A DNA stretch of 9,595 nt, from NCBI GenBank assembly GCA_003232015.1, contig QIKU01000228.1, forward strand, positions 1 through 9,595, given 5' to 3'. How positions within the stretch are numbered: the stretch's first letter is position 1; each line of letters starts with the position of its first letter. The DNA comes from Gammaproteobacteria bacterium. Its GTDB lineage: Bacteria > Pseudomonadota > Gammaproteobacteria > UBA6429. Positions 1 through 6,610 of the stretch are shown here, piece after piece. The notes below the pieces were generated by a model. It was given only the letters and a program-made list of their open reading frames with translations. It ran no database searches and was not told the DNA's origin. The position numbers and the translations under genes were made by a program.

Positions 1-166
1 TTTACGGGCACTTATGCAGAGCAACGCGATGCGGGAATCGTTTAAAGTTTGCTGATGCTTTCCTGGTAATTTTTTACGGGCACTTATGCAGCGCAACGCG
101 ATGCGGGAGTCATTTAAAGTTTGCTGATGCTTTCCTGGTAATTTTTTACGGGTACTTATGCAGAGC
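1..166. repeat. 72-bp tandem repeat, two full copies plus a 22-bp stub
   Basis: Copies begin at 1, 73 and 145, an exact 72-bp period, each opening with TTTACGGGCACTTATGCAG (TTTACGGGT in the third). Copies 1 and 2 differ at only three positions (20/92, 37/109, 40/112). The third copy matches to 166 and then diverges. The array probably continues left of the window. There is no spacer between copies, so it is not a CRISPR. The period is a multiple of three, and the array is open in one plus frame and one minus frame, but no start or ribosome binding site supports a gene. Function unknown. Confidence 0.9.
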
Positions 167-282
167 GAGTGAATATATTCTAACCACGGCGATACAGCGA
201 ATAACTTTATAGATATAATTAACCTGAAGTTGGGATAACGAAATCTACATGGGTAAACTATTAATCCTATTTTTTTATTTAT

Positions 283-362
283 GTAGCCTGGATGTAGTGC
301 AGCGAAATCCGGGAGCATTAATGCATTATTTCCCGGATTACATTTCATTTTATCTGGGCTAC
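283..362. repeat. REP-like palindromic element
   Basis: Two 32-nt arms face each other: the left arm (283-314) starts GTAGCCTGGATGTAGTGCAG and ends AAATCCGGGA; the right arm (331-362) starts TCCCGGATTACATTTCATTT and ends TGGGCTAC. Arm ends pair well and the middle pairs poorly. The 16-nt loop contains a perfect palindrome, GCATTAATGC (315-324). The GTAGCC...ATCCGGG / CCCGGAT...GGGCTAC pattern resembles dispersed intergenic palindromes common in proteobacteria (established knowledge, recalled rather than searched). It lies downstream of the CDGSH gene, so its transcript could fold at that gene's 3' end, but there is no U-tract to make it a classical terminator. Confidence 0.75.
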
Positions 363-422
363 TAATTTTGTGTGCCTAAAGCACCTCGTGGGGCAGGCTC
401 TCCTTCGTGGTCAAAAAATTCT

Positions 423-659
423 TTACAATTTATTATGCGCCCCATCACAAAACGGTGCATCCGCTGTTTGTTTACAGCCACAAAGATAACAGTCTTTATT
501 TTCGGTAATGGTAAACTTAACCGGCGTAAAGTCGCTGCCTTTATGCGCACCATCACAAAAAGGCTGGTTGTTTGATTTTCCGCAACTGCACCAGAAGTAG
601 TCACCGGGATCGAGGTTTTCAATGTAAGGGTATTTTTGTGGGCAGTCGGGTTGACTCAT
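423..659 (-). CDS. Dual CDGSH-type iron-sulfur protein
   Basis: A 78-residue cytosolic protein with two CDGSH [2Fe-2S] cluster motifs and almost nothing else. Motif one is C24-x-C26, C35 and H39 in PFCDGAH; motif two is C60-x-C62, C71 and H75, again PFCDGAH. Three Cys and one His per motif are the known cluster ligands of the family, so two clusters should bind. Tandem short CDGSH proteins are known in bacteria; their role is in redox or Fe-S handling, with no single reaction assigned. The ATG start is supported by AGGAG (669-673 on the plus strand) nine bases upstream. It is divergent from a FetAB-like iron exporter, which suggests a link to iron homeostasis (inference). The REP-like palindrome follows its stop at some 60 bp. 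Domain call is very secure; physiological role is not. Confidence 0.95.
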   Translation of the reverse strand: MSQPDCPQKYPYIENLDPGDYFWCSCGKSNNQPFCDGAHKGSDFTPVKFTITENKDCYLCGCKQTADAPFCDGAHNKL

Positions 660-690
660 GCGTGGTATCTCCTGATTAATAATGTTAAAT

Positions 691-719
691 AATATAAAGT
701 GTAGCTTACTCTATTTTAA
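691..719 (-). promoter_or_regulatory. Possible sigma-70 promoter of the CDGSH gene
   Basis: Read on the minus strand, TTAAAA (714-719) and TATATT (691-696) are separated by 17 bp, a fair match to the -35 and -10 consensus. This would start transcription near 684, about 25 bases before the ATG and upstream of its AGGAG. The region is AT-rich and chance matches are likely. I see no comparably good promoter for the divergent ABC genes. Confidence 0.35.
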
Positions 720-747
720 ATACGATGTTGATCTAACAGGCTGTTGC

Positions 748-1368
748 ATGACCGTACAAACTCAATTAAAGCTGGCTAATTTTAGTTGCCATAATCTTAA
801 ACCGATTAACTTGCAATTAAAACCCGGTGAAACCATTAGTATTTCAGGGGAATCCGGTGCAGGTAAGTCTTTACTGCTGCGTGCAATAGCCGATTTAATT
901 CCACATCAGGGGCAGTGTTTTTTTAATCAGCAGGAAATGAATGCATTTGCCCCGCAGCAATGGCGCAGGCAGGTTACTTATGTGGCATCAGAAAGCCAAT
1001 GGTGGTTTGACAGTATTGGTGAGCATTTCAATTTACCCTTAAGTAAACAGAGCGCAAGTTATCTGAAAACGATTGGCTTTACTCTGGACGCACTAAACTG
1101 GGATGTGATGCGTTGCTCAACTGGCGAACGGCAACGACTGGGCATAATACGAGCATTAGAAAATACCCCCCATGTTTTATTGCTGGATGAACCCACCGCC
1201 AATCTGGATACAGGTAACAGCCTGCAAGTTGAAAAACTATTTGGGCAATATCAGCAGCAAACACAATGCAGTATTATCTGGGTTGCGCATAATCAAGCGC
1301 AGATCCAGCGAGTGGCGCAGCGGCAGTTTGAAATCAGGCATGCAGAATTAATCGAGGTGCAGGTATGA
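748..1368 (+). CDS. FetA-like ABC transporter ATP-binding protein
   Basis: The 206-residue ATPase of a two-gene ABC exporter related to E. coli FetA (YbbL), which with FetB exports iron and helps resist oxidative stress. Visible motifs: Walker A GESGAGKS (34-41), signature CSTGER (123-128), Walker B LLLDEP (144-149) with D-loop NLD, and switch His181. Length is close to E. coli FetA. Oddities: the Q-loop glutamine is replaced by Ser81 (YVAS where E. coli has YCAQ), and the signature has Thr125 where LSGGQ has the first Gly. Both may be normal for a subfamily. An in-frame ATG at 682 would add 22 residues that look unlike an ABC N-terminus and has no ribosome site. ATG 748 has a weak ACAGG at 736-740, so I chose it. 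The stop overlaps the next start (ATGA), indicating translational coupling. Metal specificity is inferred from family and partner. Confidence 0.88.
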   Translation: MTVQTQLKLANFSCHNLKPINLQLKPGETISISGESGAGKSLLLRAIADLIPHQGQCFFNQQEMNAFAPQQWRRQVTYVASESQWWFDSIGEHFNLPLSKQSASYLKTIGFTLDALNWDVMRCSTGERQRLGIIRALENTPHVLLLDEPTANLDTGNSLQVEKLFGQYQQQTQCSIIWVAHNQAQIQRVAQRQFEIRHAELIEVQV

Positions 1369-2165
1369 ATGTTGTTAGTTTAAGTCTATTTGATTTAAGC
1401 CTTGCTGCTGCACTGGTGCTTGTTATGGCAGTGCAGTCTTACTTTATGCAGCTTAAAATGACGCAGACTATTTTAGTTGCAGCACTGCGAACGGTTGTGC
1501 AACTTTTATTAATTGGTCTTATTTTAAAATGGTTATTTGCCCAGGAGGATTTTTTCTGGATTGGGATAATGTGGCTGGTAATGTTACTGGTGGCCGGGCG
1601 TGAGATTATGGCCAGGCAAACCCGGCGTTTTAAAGGTGTCTGGGGCTATGGCGTTGGAACCATCTCAGTCTTTATTTCATCTTTTGTTGTCGGCATTTTT
1701 GTTTTAACCCTGGTGGTGGACAATACACCCTGGTACACACCTCAATATGCCATTCCGTTAATGGGTATGATTATCGGCAATACCATGACCGCGGCGGCTT
1801 TGTCTCTGGAAAGCCTGACTAAAACGGCATGGCAGCAGCGGATGATAATTGAGGCAAGACTGGCTTTAGGGCAAACGTGGCGGCAGTCAATAAGCGACAT
1901 TGCAAGGCAAAGCATACGGATTGGCTTATTCCCTATTGTAAATGCAATGGCTGCTGCCGGGCTGGTCACGTTACCGGGGATGATGAGTGGCCAGATCCTG
2001 GGTGGTACACCCCCTGCCGAAGCGGTCAAATATCAAATTCTAATCATGTTTATGATAACAGCAGCTTCAGGATTTGCTACACTTATAGCGGTGTGGCTGG
2101 GAGCGCGCCACTTATTTGATGAACGTCAGCGTTTATCAATACAACGCCTGCACGCTGAGCGCTAA
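1365..2165 (+). CDS. FetB-like (UPF0014) iron export permease
   Basis: A 266-residue inner-membrane protein, matching the roughly 260-residue FetB/YbbM family (UPF0014). It would form the membrane channel driven by the preceding ATPase. Hydrophobic segments lie near 8-28, 35-57, 63-79, 98-119, 127-147, 187-205 and 222-247. Family-type conserved blocks are present: AALRTVVQLLLIG (39-51), PLMGMIIGNTMTAAALSLE (131-149), EARLALG (163-169) and AGLVTLPGMMSGQILGG (198-214). The EARLALG stretch lies in a cytoplasmic loop and is a plausible ATPase contact (inference). The start overlaps the ATPase stop by four bases. In E. coli, FetAB reduces intracellular iron and hydrogen-peroxide stress; the same role here is likely, and the adjacent Fe-S protein is consistent with it. 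Some distant UPF0014 members have been annotated for other substrates, so iron is probable rather than shown. Confidence 0.9.
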   Translation: MNVVSLSLFDLSLAAALVLVMAVQSYFMQLKMTQTILVAALRTVVQLLLIGLILKWLFAQEDFFWIGIMWLVMLLVAGREIMARQTRRFKGVWGYGVGTISVFISSFVVGIFVLTLVVDNTPWYTPQYAIPLMGMIIGNTMTAAALSLESLTKTAWQQRMIIEARLALGQTWRQSISDIARQSIRIGLFPIVNAMAAAGLVTLPGMMSGQILGGTPPAEAVKYQILIMFMITAASGFATLIAVWLGARHLFDERQRLSIQRLHAER

Positions 2166-2191
2166 ATATAAAAACAGAATATTTAAAGACA

Positions 2192-2677
2192 ATGAAATTT
2201 TTTTTACTCACACTTTTATTTTTAACAGGTTATTTCTTTGCAGGCGTAGCATCTGTGCAGGCAAAAATATATAAGTGCAAAGGTAAAGATGGTGTTATTA
2301 ATTTCACCTCCGTTCCCTGCGGAGAGAAATCCATTTCCATAAAACAACCCACAAAAAAAGTTGAATTTAATAAAGATGGTACTAAAAAATCCAGAAAACA
2401 GATGCAAGCAGAAAAGGTAAAAAAAGAAAAAGAATTTTTAGAGGTATCTAAACGGGAAAGGGAAGATAAAGAAAAAAAGCGTAAGCAGCTGGAACAACAT
2501 CAAAATAAAGTCAGGGAAAATTGTGAAGCAGCAAAAAAAGATCTAAGCGGCGTGCAGAATTCCCGTATCGTTTACAAGAAAGAAAGCGATGGCCAGCGAC
2601 ACATCTTATCAGATGATGAACGTAAAAAAGCAGCAGCAGGAGTGCAGCGGCGAATAAGTTACTGGTGCAGGCAGTAA
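2192..2677 (+). CDS. Secreted DUF4124-like protein with charged coiled coil
   Basis: A 161-residue protein with a clear Sec signal peptide: MKFF, a hydrophobic core, and a likely cut after A-S-V-Q-A (residue 24). The mature N-terminus, KIYKCKGKDGVINFTSVPC (25-43), has the layout of the DUF4124 domain (a short strand, G-x-x-x-F/Y, then a Cys after a Pro). Residues 64-110 are almost all Lys, Glu, Arg and Gln with heptad-like spacing, suggesting a long coiled coil. The C-terminal part (111-161) contains two Cys (111, 159); with Cys29 and Cys43 this gives two possible periplasmic disulfides. No enzymatic motif is seen. It lies 26 bp after the permease gene and 32 bp before another secreted protein, so all four genes could be cotranscribed. 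Base use is more A-rich than the ABC genes. Its function is unknown; DUF4124 proteins have no established general role. Confidence 0.82.
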   Translation: MKFFLLTLLFLTGYFFAGVASVQAKIYKCKGKDGVINFTSVPCGEKSISIKQPTKKVEFNKDGTKKSRKQMQAEKVKKEKEFLEVSKREREDKEKKRKQLEQHQNKVRENCEAAKKDLSGVQNSRIVYKKESDGQRHILSDDERKKAAAGVQRRISYWCRQ

Positions 2678-2709
2678 CATCAGTTAAGTTTTTAAATTAA
2701 GGAAAAATT

Positions 2710-3150
2710 ATGAAATTGAAACTGAGTGTTATCACATTACTATTCTTAACCTACTCAATGGCGTTTGCCGGCCCATTTACAGATAAACTGTCTATTTGTT
2801 TAGTTGAAAAAACCACAACTGACGATAAAAACAAATTAATCAGGTGGGTGTATGGTGCAATGTCTTCACACCCTATCGTAAAAAACTTAAGTAATATCCC
2901 TTCTGAAGTTGGTGTGAAATTAAATAAAGATACAGCCAATTTGTTTATGGATCTGTTAACAAATCGGTGTAAAGAGGAGGCAGAAAAAGCTATCCGTTAC
3001 GAAAATAAACTGGCTATTCAAACAAGTTTTGCAATTTTAGGTAAAGTTGCTATGCAGGGGATTATGTCAGATAAAAATGTAATCCAGTTTATGGGTGGGC
3101 TTGACGCTTATCTGGACAAAGACAAGCTTCAATTTATTGGCTCAAACTAA
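2710..3150 (+). CDS. Small secreted protein of unknown function
   Basis: A 146-residue protein I cannot assign to a named family. It starts with a Sec signal peptide (MKLK, hydrophobic 5-18, likely cut after A-F-A at 20), so the mature form of about 126 residues is probably periplasmic. The mature part looks mostly helical, with two cysteines (30 and 87) that could form one disulfide. Short stretches that look conserved are LSICLVEKTT (27-36), IRWVYGAMSSHP (44-55) and LTNRCKEEAEKAIRYE (83-98). There is no lipobox and no catalytic motif. AAGGA (2699-2703) six bases upstream of the ATG is a good ribosome site. It follows the DUF4124-like gene by 32 bp on the same strand, is similarly AT-rich, and runs up to the end of the convergent zinc peptidase. 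The two may be a co-inherited pair (inference). Confidence 0.8.
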   Translation: MKLKLSVITLLFLTYSMAFAGPFTDKLSICLVEKTTTDDKNKLIRWVYGAMSSHPIVKNLSNIPSEVGVKLNKDTANLFMDLLTNRCKEEAEKAIRYENKLAIQTSFAILGKVAMQGIMSDKNVIQFMGGLDAYLDKDKLQFIGSN

Positions 3151-3173
3151 TCATGCAGGGTGTTCAGGAATAG

Positions 3174-3197
3174 TTAGCGTCGCAGCAGGGCTAACCA
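3174..3197 (-). other. Detached last codons of the zinc peptidase gene
   Basis: On the minus strand these 24 bases read tgg tta gcc ctg ctg cga cgc taa: W-L-A-L-L-R-R-stop. In my recollection this family often ends in a tail of the type LR-W-L-x-L-L-R-R. If the 19 bases at 3198-3216 are removed, the peptidase frame runs from VLR straight into this sequence and ends at 3174 with 223 residues. It is therefore best read as the original C-terminus, now out of frame and behind a new stop. Confidence 0.7.
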
Positions 3198-3254
3198 GCG
3201 CCATAAGTTAAGTACACCTCAATACACCGGCTAACGATGCAGCGACATAAGTTA
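3189..3254. repeat. Imperfect direct repeat around the peptidase stop
   Basis: Bases 3189-3210 (GGCTAACCAGCGCCATAAGT followed by TA) match 3229-3254 apart from a 4-base gap (GATG at 3236-3239) and one substitution (A3245 versus C3201). The right-hand copy codes for the normal A-L-T-Y-V-A-A-S-L-A stretch; most of the left-hand copy lies in the 19-nt insertion that truncates the gene. This looks like a slipped or template-switched local duplication followed by small changes. Confidence 0.75.
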
Positions 3255-3864
3255 GCGCGGCGGCACGCAATACTTTTCTAACGGCAACCAGTTCATCGGC
3301 CTGTACATAACCTTCTTCAAGTATTGGTAATGCCTTGCCAAAGCTGGCATCCCATTCCACTGGTAAGGTAACAAAGTGCACGACAACCGCAACTAGCATG
3401 CTTAATATCACCGCGCCGATCAATATAAAACTTAACTGTGGTACGCGGGTAATGCCGACCACGATGGGCATTAGAATAAAAGCAAGCGAGCCCAGCTTTT
3501 CGCTAACGGCCGCTACTTTTACTAATCGGCCGCGCCATGCAAGCAGTGGTTCTTTGCGATGGTGCTGGATGGCATGGCCAACTTCGTGGGCGGCAACGGC
3601 AATGGCGGTGAGTGATTTTGTATTAAAGTTATTTGTGCTGAGTCGCACGGCTCTTTCGGCCGGATCATAGTGGTCGCCACGATCATCAATTTCGACTTTA
3701 ACATCCTGCATTTCAAAACGGTCGAGCAGATGCCGCGCCAGTTCGCCGCCTGTTCCCTGCAAATGATCAAGTGTTGTGGCGTAACGGTTCAGTGTGTATT
3801 TAACCCACCATTGTGAGCTATATAAAAGGATAATAATAAAAACAAGGGCAATCGCGTAAAGCAT
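3208..3864 (-). CDS. Membrane zinc metallopeptidase (YugP type), altered C-terminus
   Basis: A 218-residue inner-membrane protein with the zinc-peptidase motif HEVGH (93-97, in AVAAHEVGHAIQH). His93 and His97 are expected zinc ligands and Glu94 the catalytic base; Glu169 in LPVEWDAS may be the third ligand. An N-terminal membrane anchor spans 2-16; further hydrophobic segments lie at about 126-138 and 143-165. This is the layout of the YugP-like neutral zinc metallopeptidases, whose substrates are mostly unknown. The start is three bases after the SPOR gene's stop, with no clear ribosome site of its own, so translation is probably coupled. The C-terminus is odd: the frame ends ...GVLRCT because of a 19-nt insertion (3198-3216), and the expected WLALLRR tail is found just downstream in another frame. 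All catalytic residues are intact, so the enzyme may still work with a five-residue-shorter tail. Confidence 0.88.
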   Translation of the reverse strand: MLYAIALVFIIILLYSSQWWVKYTLNRYATTLDHLQGTGGELARHLLDRFEMQDVKVEIDDRGDHYDPAERAVRLSTNNFNTKSLTAIAVAAHEVGHAIQHHRKEPLLAWRGRLVKVAAVSEKLGSLAFILMPIVVGITRVPQLSFILIGAVILSMLVAVVVHFVTLPVEWDASFGKALPILEEGYVQADELVAVRKVLRAAALTYVAASLAGVLRCT

Positions 3865-3867
3865 AAT

Positions 3868-4470
3868 TTATGTTTTTTGTTTAATGACAATGCTGGCAAT
3901 GCCCATTTTTCGTAGATGGTGGCGGGTTGTATTTAAGATATTCAGGTCGAGAATAGGGCCAACCTGAACACGGTGCCATTTGTCACCATTGGTTTTGGTA
4001 ATGGTCTGGATTCTGGCACTGATCCCCTGCAATGCCAACGTGGCTTTAAGTTTATCAGCAGATTCAAATTTTCGGAATGAACCGGCCTGCAGCATCAAGG
4101 GTGCTATTGGCTGTTTTTGTTTGTTGCGCATTGCTGCTGTGGTTTGTTGTAATTCTTCGTCAGGTACGGTCACTTCAAGTTCAGGAAGAATGGTATAAAA
4201 ATCGAAGCGTGGTTTGCTGCTTTTTGAGTCGCTTTGTTCGGTTATGCTGGCTGATTGTTTCTTTAACTGTTGTACATTGTCGGTAGTAGTATTAATAATT
4301 TCACTAAAGGCATCTTTAACCGCGGTTTTGTTGCTGCTGGCAGTAAAGTCATTAATATAAACAAGCAAGGCAACAAACAAACCAATGGCTAAACCGGCCA
4401 GTAACCAGGCCCAGCCGGGAGTACTGTTAGGGTGTTTGGGACGGGGTGTTTTAGCGTAATCACGTGACAT
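3868..4470 (-). CDS. Membrane-anchored SPOR-domain protein (FtsN-like)
   Basis: A 200-residue bitopic inner-membrane protein. A short basic cytoplasmic tail (1-18, rich in Arg, Lys and Pro) is followed by one membrane helix (19-39), a polar periplasmic linker, and a C-terminal SPOR domain (about 123-198: MLQAGSF at 126-132, WHRVQVGP at 165-172). SPOR domains bind septal peptidoglycan stripped of stem peptides, so a role at the division site is likely. The linker segment FDFYTILPELEVTVPDEE (89-106) resembles the short block found in the SPOR proteins encoded next to argS in Pseudomonas and relatives. It is 53 bp downstream of argS and three bases before the zinc peptidase. It is much shorter than E. 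coli FtsN (319 residues), so I call it FtsN-like and give no symbol. No strong ribosome site precedes the ATG. Confidence 0.9.
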   Translation of the reverse strand: MSRDYAKTPRPKHPNSTPGWAWLLAGLAIGLFVALLVYINDFTASSNKTAVKDAFSEIINTTTDNVQQLKKQSASITEQSDSKSSKPRFDFYTILPELEVTVPDEELQQTTAAMRNKQKQPIAPLMLQAGSFRKFESADKLKATLALQGISARIQTITKTNGDKWHRVQVGPILDLNILNTTRHHLRKMGIASIVIKQKT

Positions 4471-4523
4471 AGTATTTAGAGTAACATTAAATTAAAAGTG
4501 AGATAAAATAAATTATACGTGGC

Positions 4524-6278
4524 TTACATTTTATCCGGTGCCGACACACCTAATATTTTCAGGCCATTGGCAATGACCTGCCGAGCCGCGCTGATTAAAG
4601 TAAAGCGCGCCTGACGTACTTTTTCATCGTCGACGATAAACTGGTGGGCGTTGTAATAGCTGTGGAAGTCATTCGCCAGTTCACGTAGGTAATAGGCAAT
4701 TTGATGCGGCTCATAATTATTTGCTGCGTTCTGAACCATTTCGGCATAGCGGCCTAATTTGGTTATTAAGGCTTGCTCATGCGGCTCTGTGAGTAAGTTG
4801 ATATTTTCAAGCCCTATTGTTTTATCGTAGTGCATGTTCTTTTCATCGAGTTGGCGGAACACACTGCAAACGCGCGCATGGGCATATTGAATATAGTAAA
4901 CAGGGTTATCATTGCTTTGTGATTTTGCCAGATCTAAATCAAAATCCAGGTGCTGTTCGCACTTGCGCATCACATAAAAGAATCGAGCTGCATCGCTGCC
5001 CACTTCTTTACGCAGTTCACGTAAGGTAACGAACTGCCCAGAGCGAGTCGACATGGGTGCTTTTTCGCCATTACGGTACAACACTGCAAATTGAACCAGC
5101 AACACGTTTAATTTGTCTTTGTCCTGCCCCATTGCAGTAATGCCAGCTTTTACCCGTGGCACATAACCGTGATGATCCGCACCCCAGATATCTATTACCG
5201 TTTCAAAACCGCGATTGAATTTATTTAAGTGGTAAGCAATGTCGGACGCAAAGTAAGTGGTCTGGCCATTGTCACGTACCACCACCCGATCCTTTTCGTC
5301 ACCAAAGTGAGTGGAGCGAAACCAGAGGGCGCCGCTTTTTTCATACACGTGGTCATTTTTTTGTAAGAGCTCAAGTGCGGTTTGTACCGATGCGGAGTCC
5401 ATTAAACTGCGTTCAGAAAACCATTCGTCAAATTCTACACCAAAGTGTTCAAGGTCATCTTTAATATCGGCAAGAATATAATTTAAGCCTAAGTCAAAAA
5501 CAAAACGGTAGTCATCGCCTAACAGTGTTTTGGCGTGCTCGATAATGGCGTCGATATATTCTTCCTTGTCGCCGCCGTCCGGTTCATCTTTTGGTAGCTT
5601 TTCGGCTATGGGCCAGCTGTGTTTAAACTTGTCGCCATTTTCGCGGTGCAAGGTCGCAGCAATATCCCAGATGTAGTCACCTTTATAGCCGTTGGCCGGG
5701 AAATCAAATTCTTCGCCACTCAGTTCTAGGTAACGTAACCAGACACTGGCACATAAAATATCCATTTGTCGACCGGCATCGTTGACATAATATTCGCGGT
5801 GTACCTTGTAGCCAACGGTGGACAAAAGGTTGGCCAGTGTCGCGCCATAAGCTGCGCCGCGACCATGCCCGACATGCAAGGGGCCGGTGGGGTTGGCCGA
5901 TACAAACTCGATTTGTATTTTTTTACCGTCACCTTGTTCACTCTGGCCGTAAGTTTCACCTGCTTGCAGAATTTGCTTTACAACAGAGGCAGTGGCTTGT
6001 GCATTTAAATAAAAATTAATAAAACCGGGCCCGGCAATTTCAACTTTTTTGACCAAATCAGAAGTGGGCAACGCCGCTACAATCGCTTCTGCGATATCGC
6101 GTGGCCTGGCTTTGGCTGGCCTGGCAAGCATCATGGCTAAATTACAGGCCAAATCACCGTGAGACGGGTCACGGGTGTTTTCCAGACGGATATTAATATT
6201 CAAATCGGCAGGCAAAGTGCCCTGCGTTTGTAACTGTTCAACGGCTTGCTGCAATAATTGGCTGATTTTTGATTTCAT
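4524..6278 (-). CDS. argS: Arginyl-tRNA synthetase
   Basis: A 584-residue class I synthetase that charges tRNA-Arg with arginine in the cytosol; E. coli ArgS has 577 residues, so it is full length. The N-terminal Add-1 tRNA-recognition domain covers about 1-95. The HIGH motif appears as PLHVGHGRG (133-141) after FVSANPTG. The KMSKS region reads [13 protein letters not shown] (407-419), lacking the second lysine, a known and tolerated variation in many ArgRS enzymes. [11 protein letters not shown] (365-375) is another family block. The DALR anticodon-binding domain runs from about 458 to the end. The ATG start gives the expected N-terminus (helix 1-20, GD-LACNLAM at 41-49); no strong Shine-Dalgarno is seen. 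It lies 77 bp after yoeB and 53 bp before the SPOR gene. A -10 box just after yoeB suggests its own promoter, independent of the toxin-antitoxin pair. Confidence 0.98.
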   Translation of the reverse strand: MKSKISQLLQQAVEQLQTQGTLPADLNINIRLENTRDPSHGDLACNLAMMLARPAKARPRDIAEAIVAALPTSDLVKKVEIAGPGFINFYLNAQATASVVKQILQAGETYGQSEQGDGKKIQIEFVSANPTGPLHVGHGRGAAYGATLANLLSTVGYKVHREYYVNDAGRQMDILCASVWLRYLELSGEEFDFPANGYKGDYIWDIAATLHRENGDKFKHSWPIAEKLPKDEPDGGDKEEYIDAIIEHAKTLLGDDYRFVFDLGLNYILADIKDDLEHFGVEFDEWFSERSLMDSASVQTALELLQKNDHVYEKSGALWFRSTHFGDEKDRVVVRDNGQTTYFASDIAYHLNKFNRGFETVIDIWGADHHGYVPRVKAGITAMGQDKDKLNVLLVQFAVLYRNGEKAPMSTRSGQFVTLRELRKEVGSDAARFFYVMRKCEQHLDFDLDLAKSQSNDNPVYYIQYAHARVCSVFRQLDEKNMHYDKTIGLENINLLTEPHEQALITKLGRYAEMVQNAANNYEPHQIAYYLRELANDFHSYYNAHQFIVDDEKVRQARFTLISAARQVIANGLKILGVSAPDKM

Positions 6279-6332
6279 AATTTAAAGAAGCCGGGTTTTG
6301 GCTTAAATGAGTTTCAGGTTTAAAAGAGGGGC

Positions 6333-6338
6333 ATTATA
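6333..6338 (-). promoter_or_regulatory. Probable -10 box of the argS promoter
   Basis: On the minus strand these bases read TATAAT, a perfect -10 hexamer, in the context ggcTATAATgccc. It lies about 55 bases upstream of the argS ATG and 18 bases past the yoeB stop. No good -35 hexamer is present at the usual distance; the best I see is poor, inside or at the end of yoeB. A short hairpin, AAGCC/GGCTT with a 7-base loop (6288-6304), lies in the leader that would result. Confidence 0.5.
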
Positions 6339-6355
6339 GCCTTAGCGCAGCATTA

Positions 6356-6610
6356 CTAATAGTGATAACGACATTGTGCAATCAGAATTTGTTTATCCTT
6401 TACTTTATATACAAGTCGATGTTCACGGTTAATACGTCTGGACCAGTACCCAGTCCAGTTGTGTTTTAATGGCTCAGGATCACCTAAACCAGTAAAAGGC
6501 TGTCGCGTAATATCTTTAAGTAGAGTATTAATGCGCTTAAGCATTTTTTTGTCGGCTTGTTGCCAGTATAAATAGTCTTCCCAGGCATCCTTTGCCCATG
6601 AAATAATCAT
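6356..6610 (-). CDS. yoeB: YoeB mRNA interferase toxin
   Basis: An 84-residue toxin, exactly the length of E. coli YoeB and alignable with it without gaps. YoeB is a RelE-superfamily ribosome-associated RNase that cleaves mRNA in the A site and halts translation. The residues important in E. coli are all present at the same numbers: Glu46 (PEPLKHN), Arg65 (EHRLVY), His83 and Tyr84 at the C-terminal end (CRYHY). The N-terminal block WEDYLYWQQADKK (10-22) is also typical. The ATG overlaps the yefM stop by four bases (ATGA), the usual coupling that keeps antitoxin translated first. The gene looks intact and functional. It sits between priA and argS, which are close neighbours in relatives, so the pair appears to be an insertion into a housekeeping cluster. 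Confidence 0.97.
   Translation of the reverse strand: MIISWAKDAWEDYLYWQQADKKMLKRINTLLKDITRQPFTGLGDPEPLKHNWTGYWSRRINREHRLVYKVKDKQILIAQCRYHY

Noticed and set aside
1..166. CRISPR array
   Set aside because: The repeat units abut with no variable spacers, the period is 72 bp, and no cas gene is present.
249..365. Plus-strand 38-codon ORF starting MGKLLILFFYLC, lipoprotein-like at first sight
   Set aside because: Two thirds of it is the REP-like palindrome, it has no good ribosome site, and the rest does not look like a protein.
682..747. Upstream ATG giving the FetA-like ATPase 22 extra residues
   Set aside because: The extension is unlike ABC ATPase N-termini, overlaps the divergent promoter region, and has no ribosome site.
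3173..3195. GTTAGC/GCTAAC inverted repeat as a bidirectional terminator between the convergent genes
   Set aside because: Six pairs with an 11-base loop and no U-tract; it lies in the detached peptidase tail codons.
6288..6304. AAGCC/GGCTT hairpin as a terminator after yoeB or an argS leader switch
   Set aside because: Five pairs only, and no U-tract or alternative structure that I can see.
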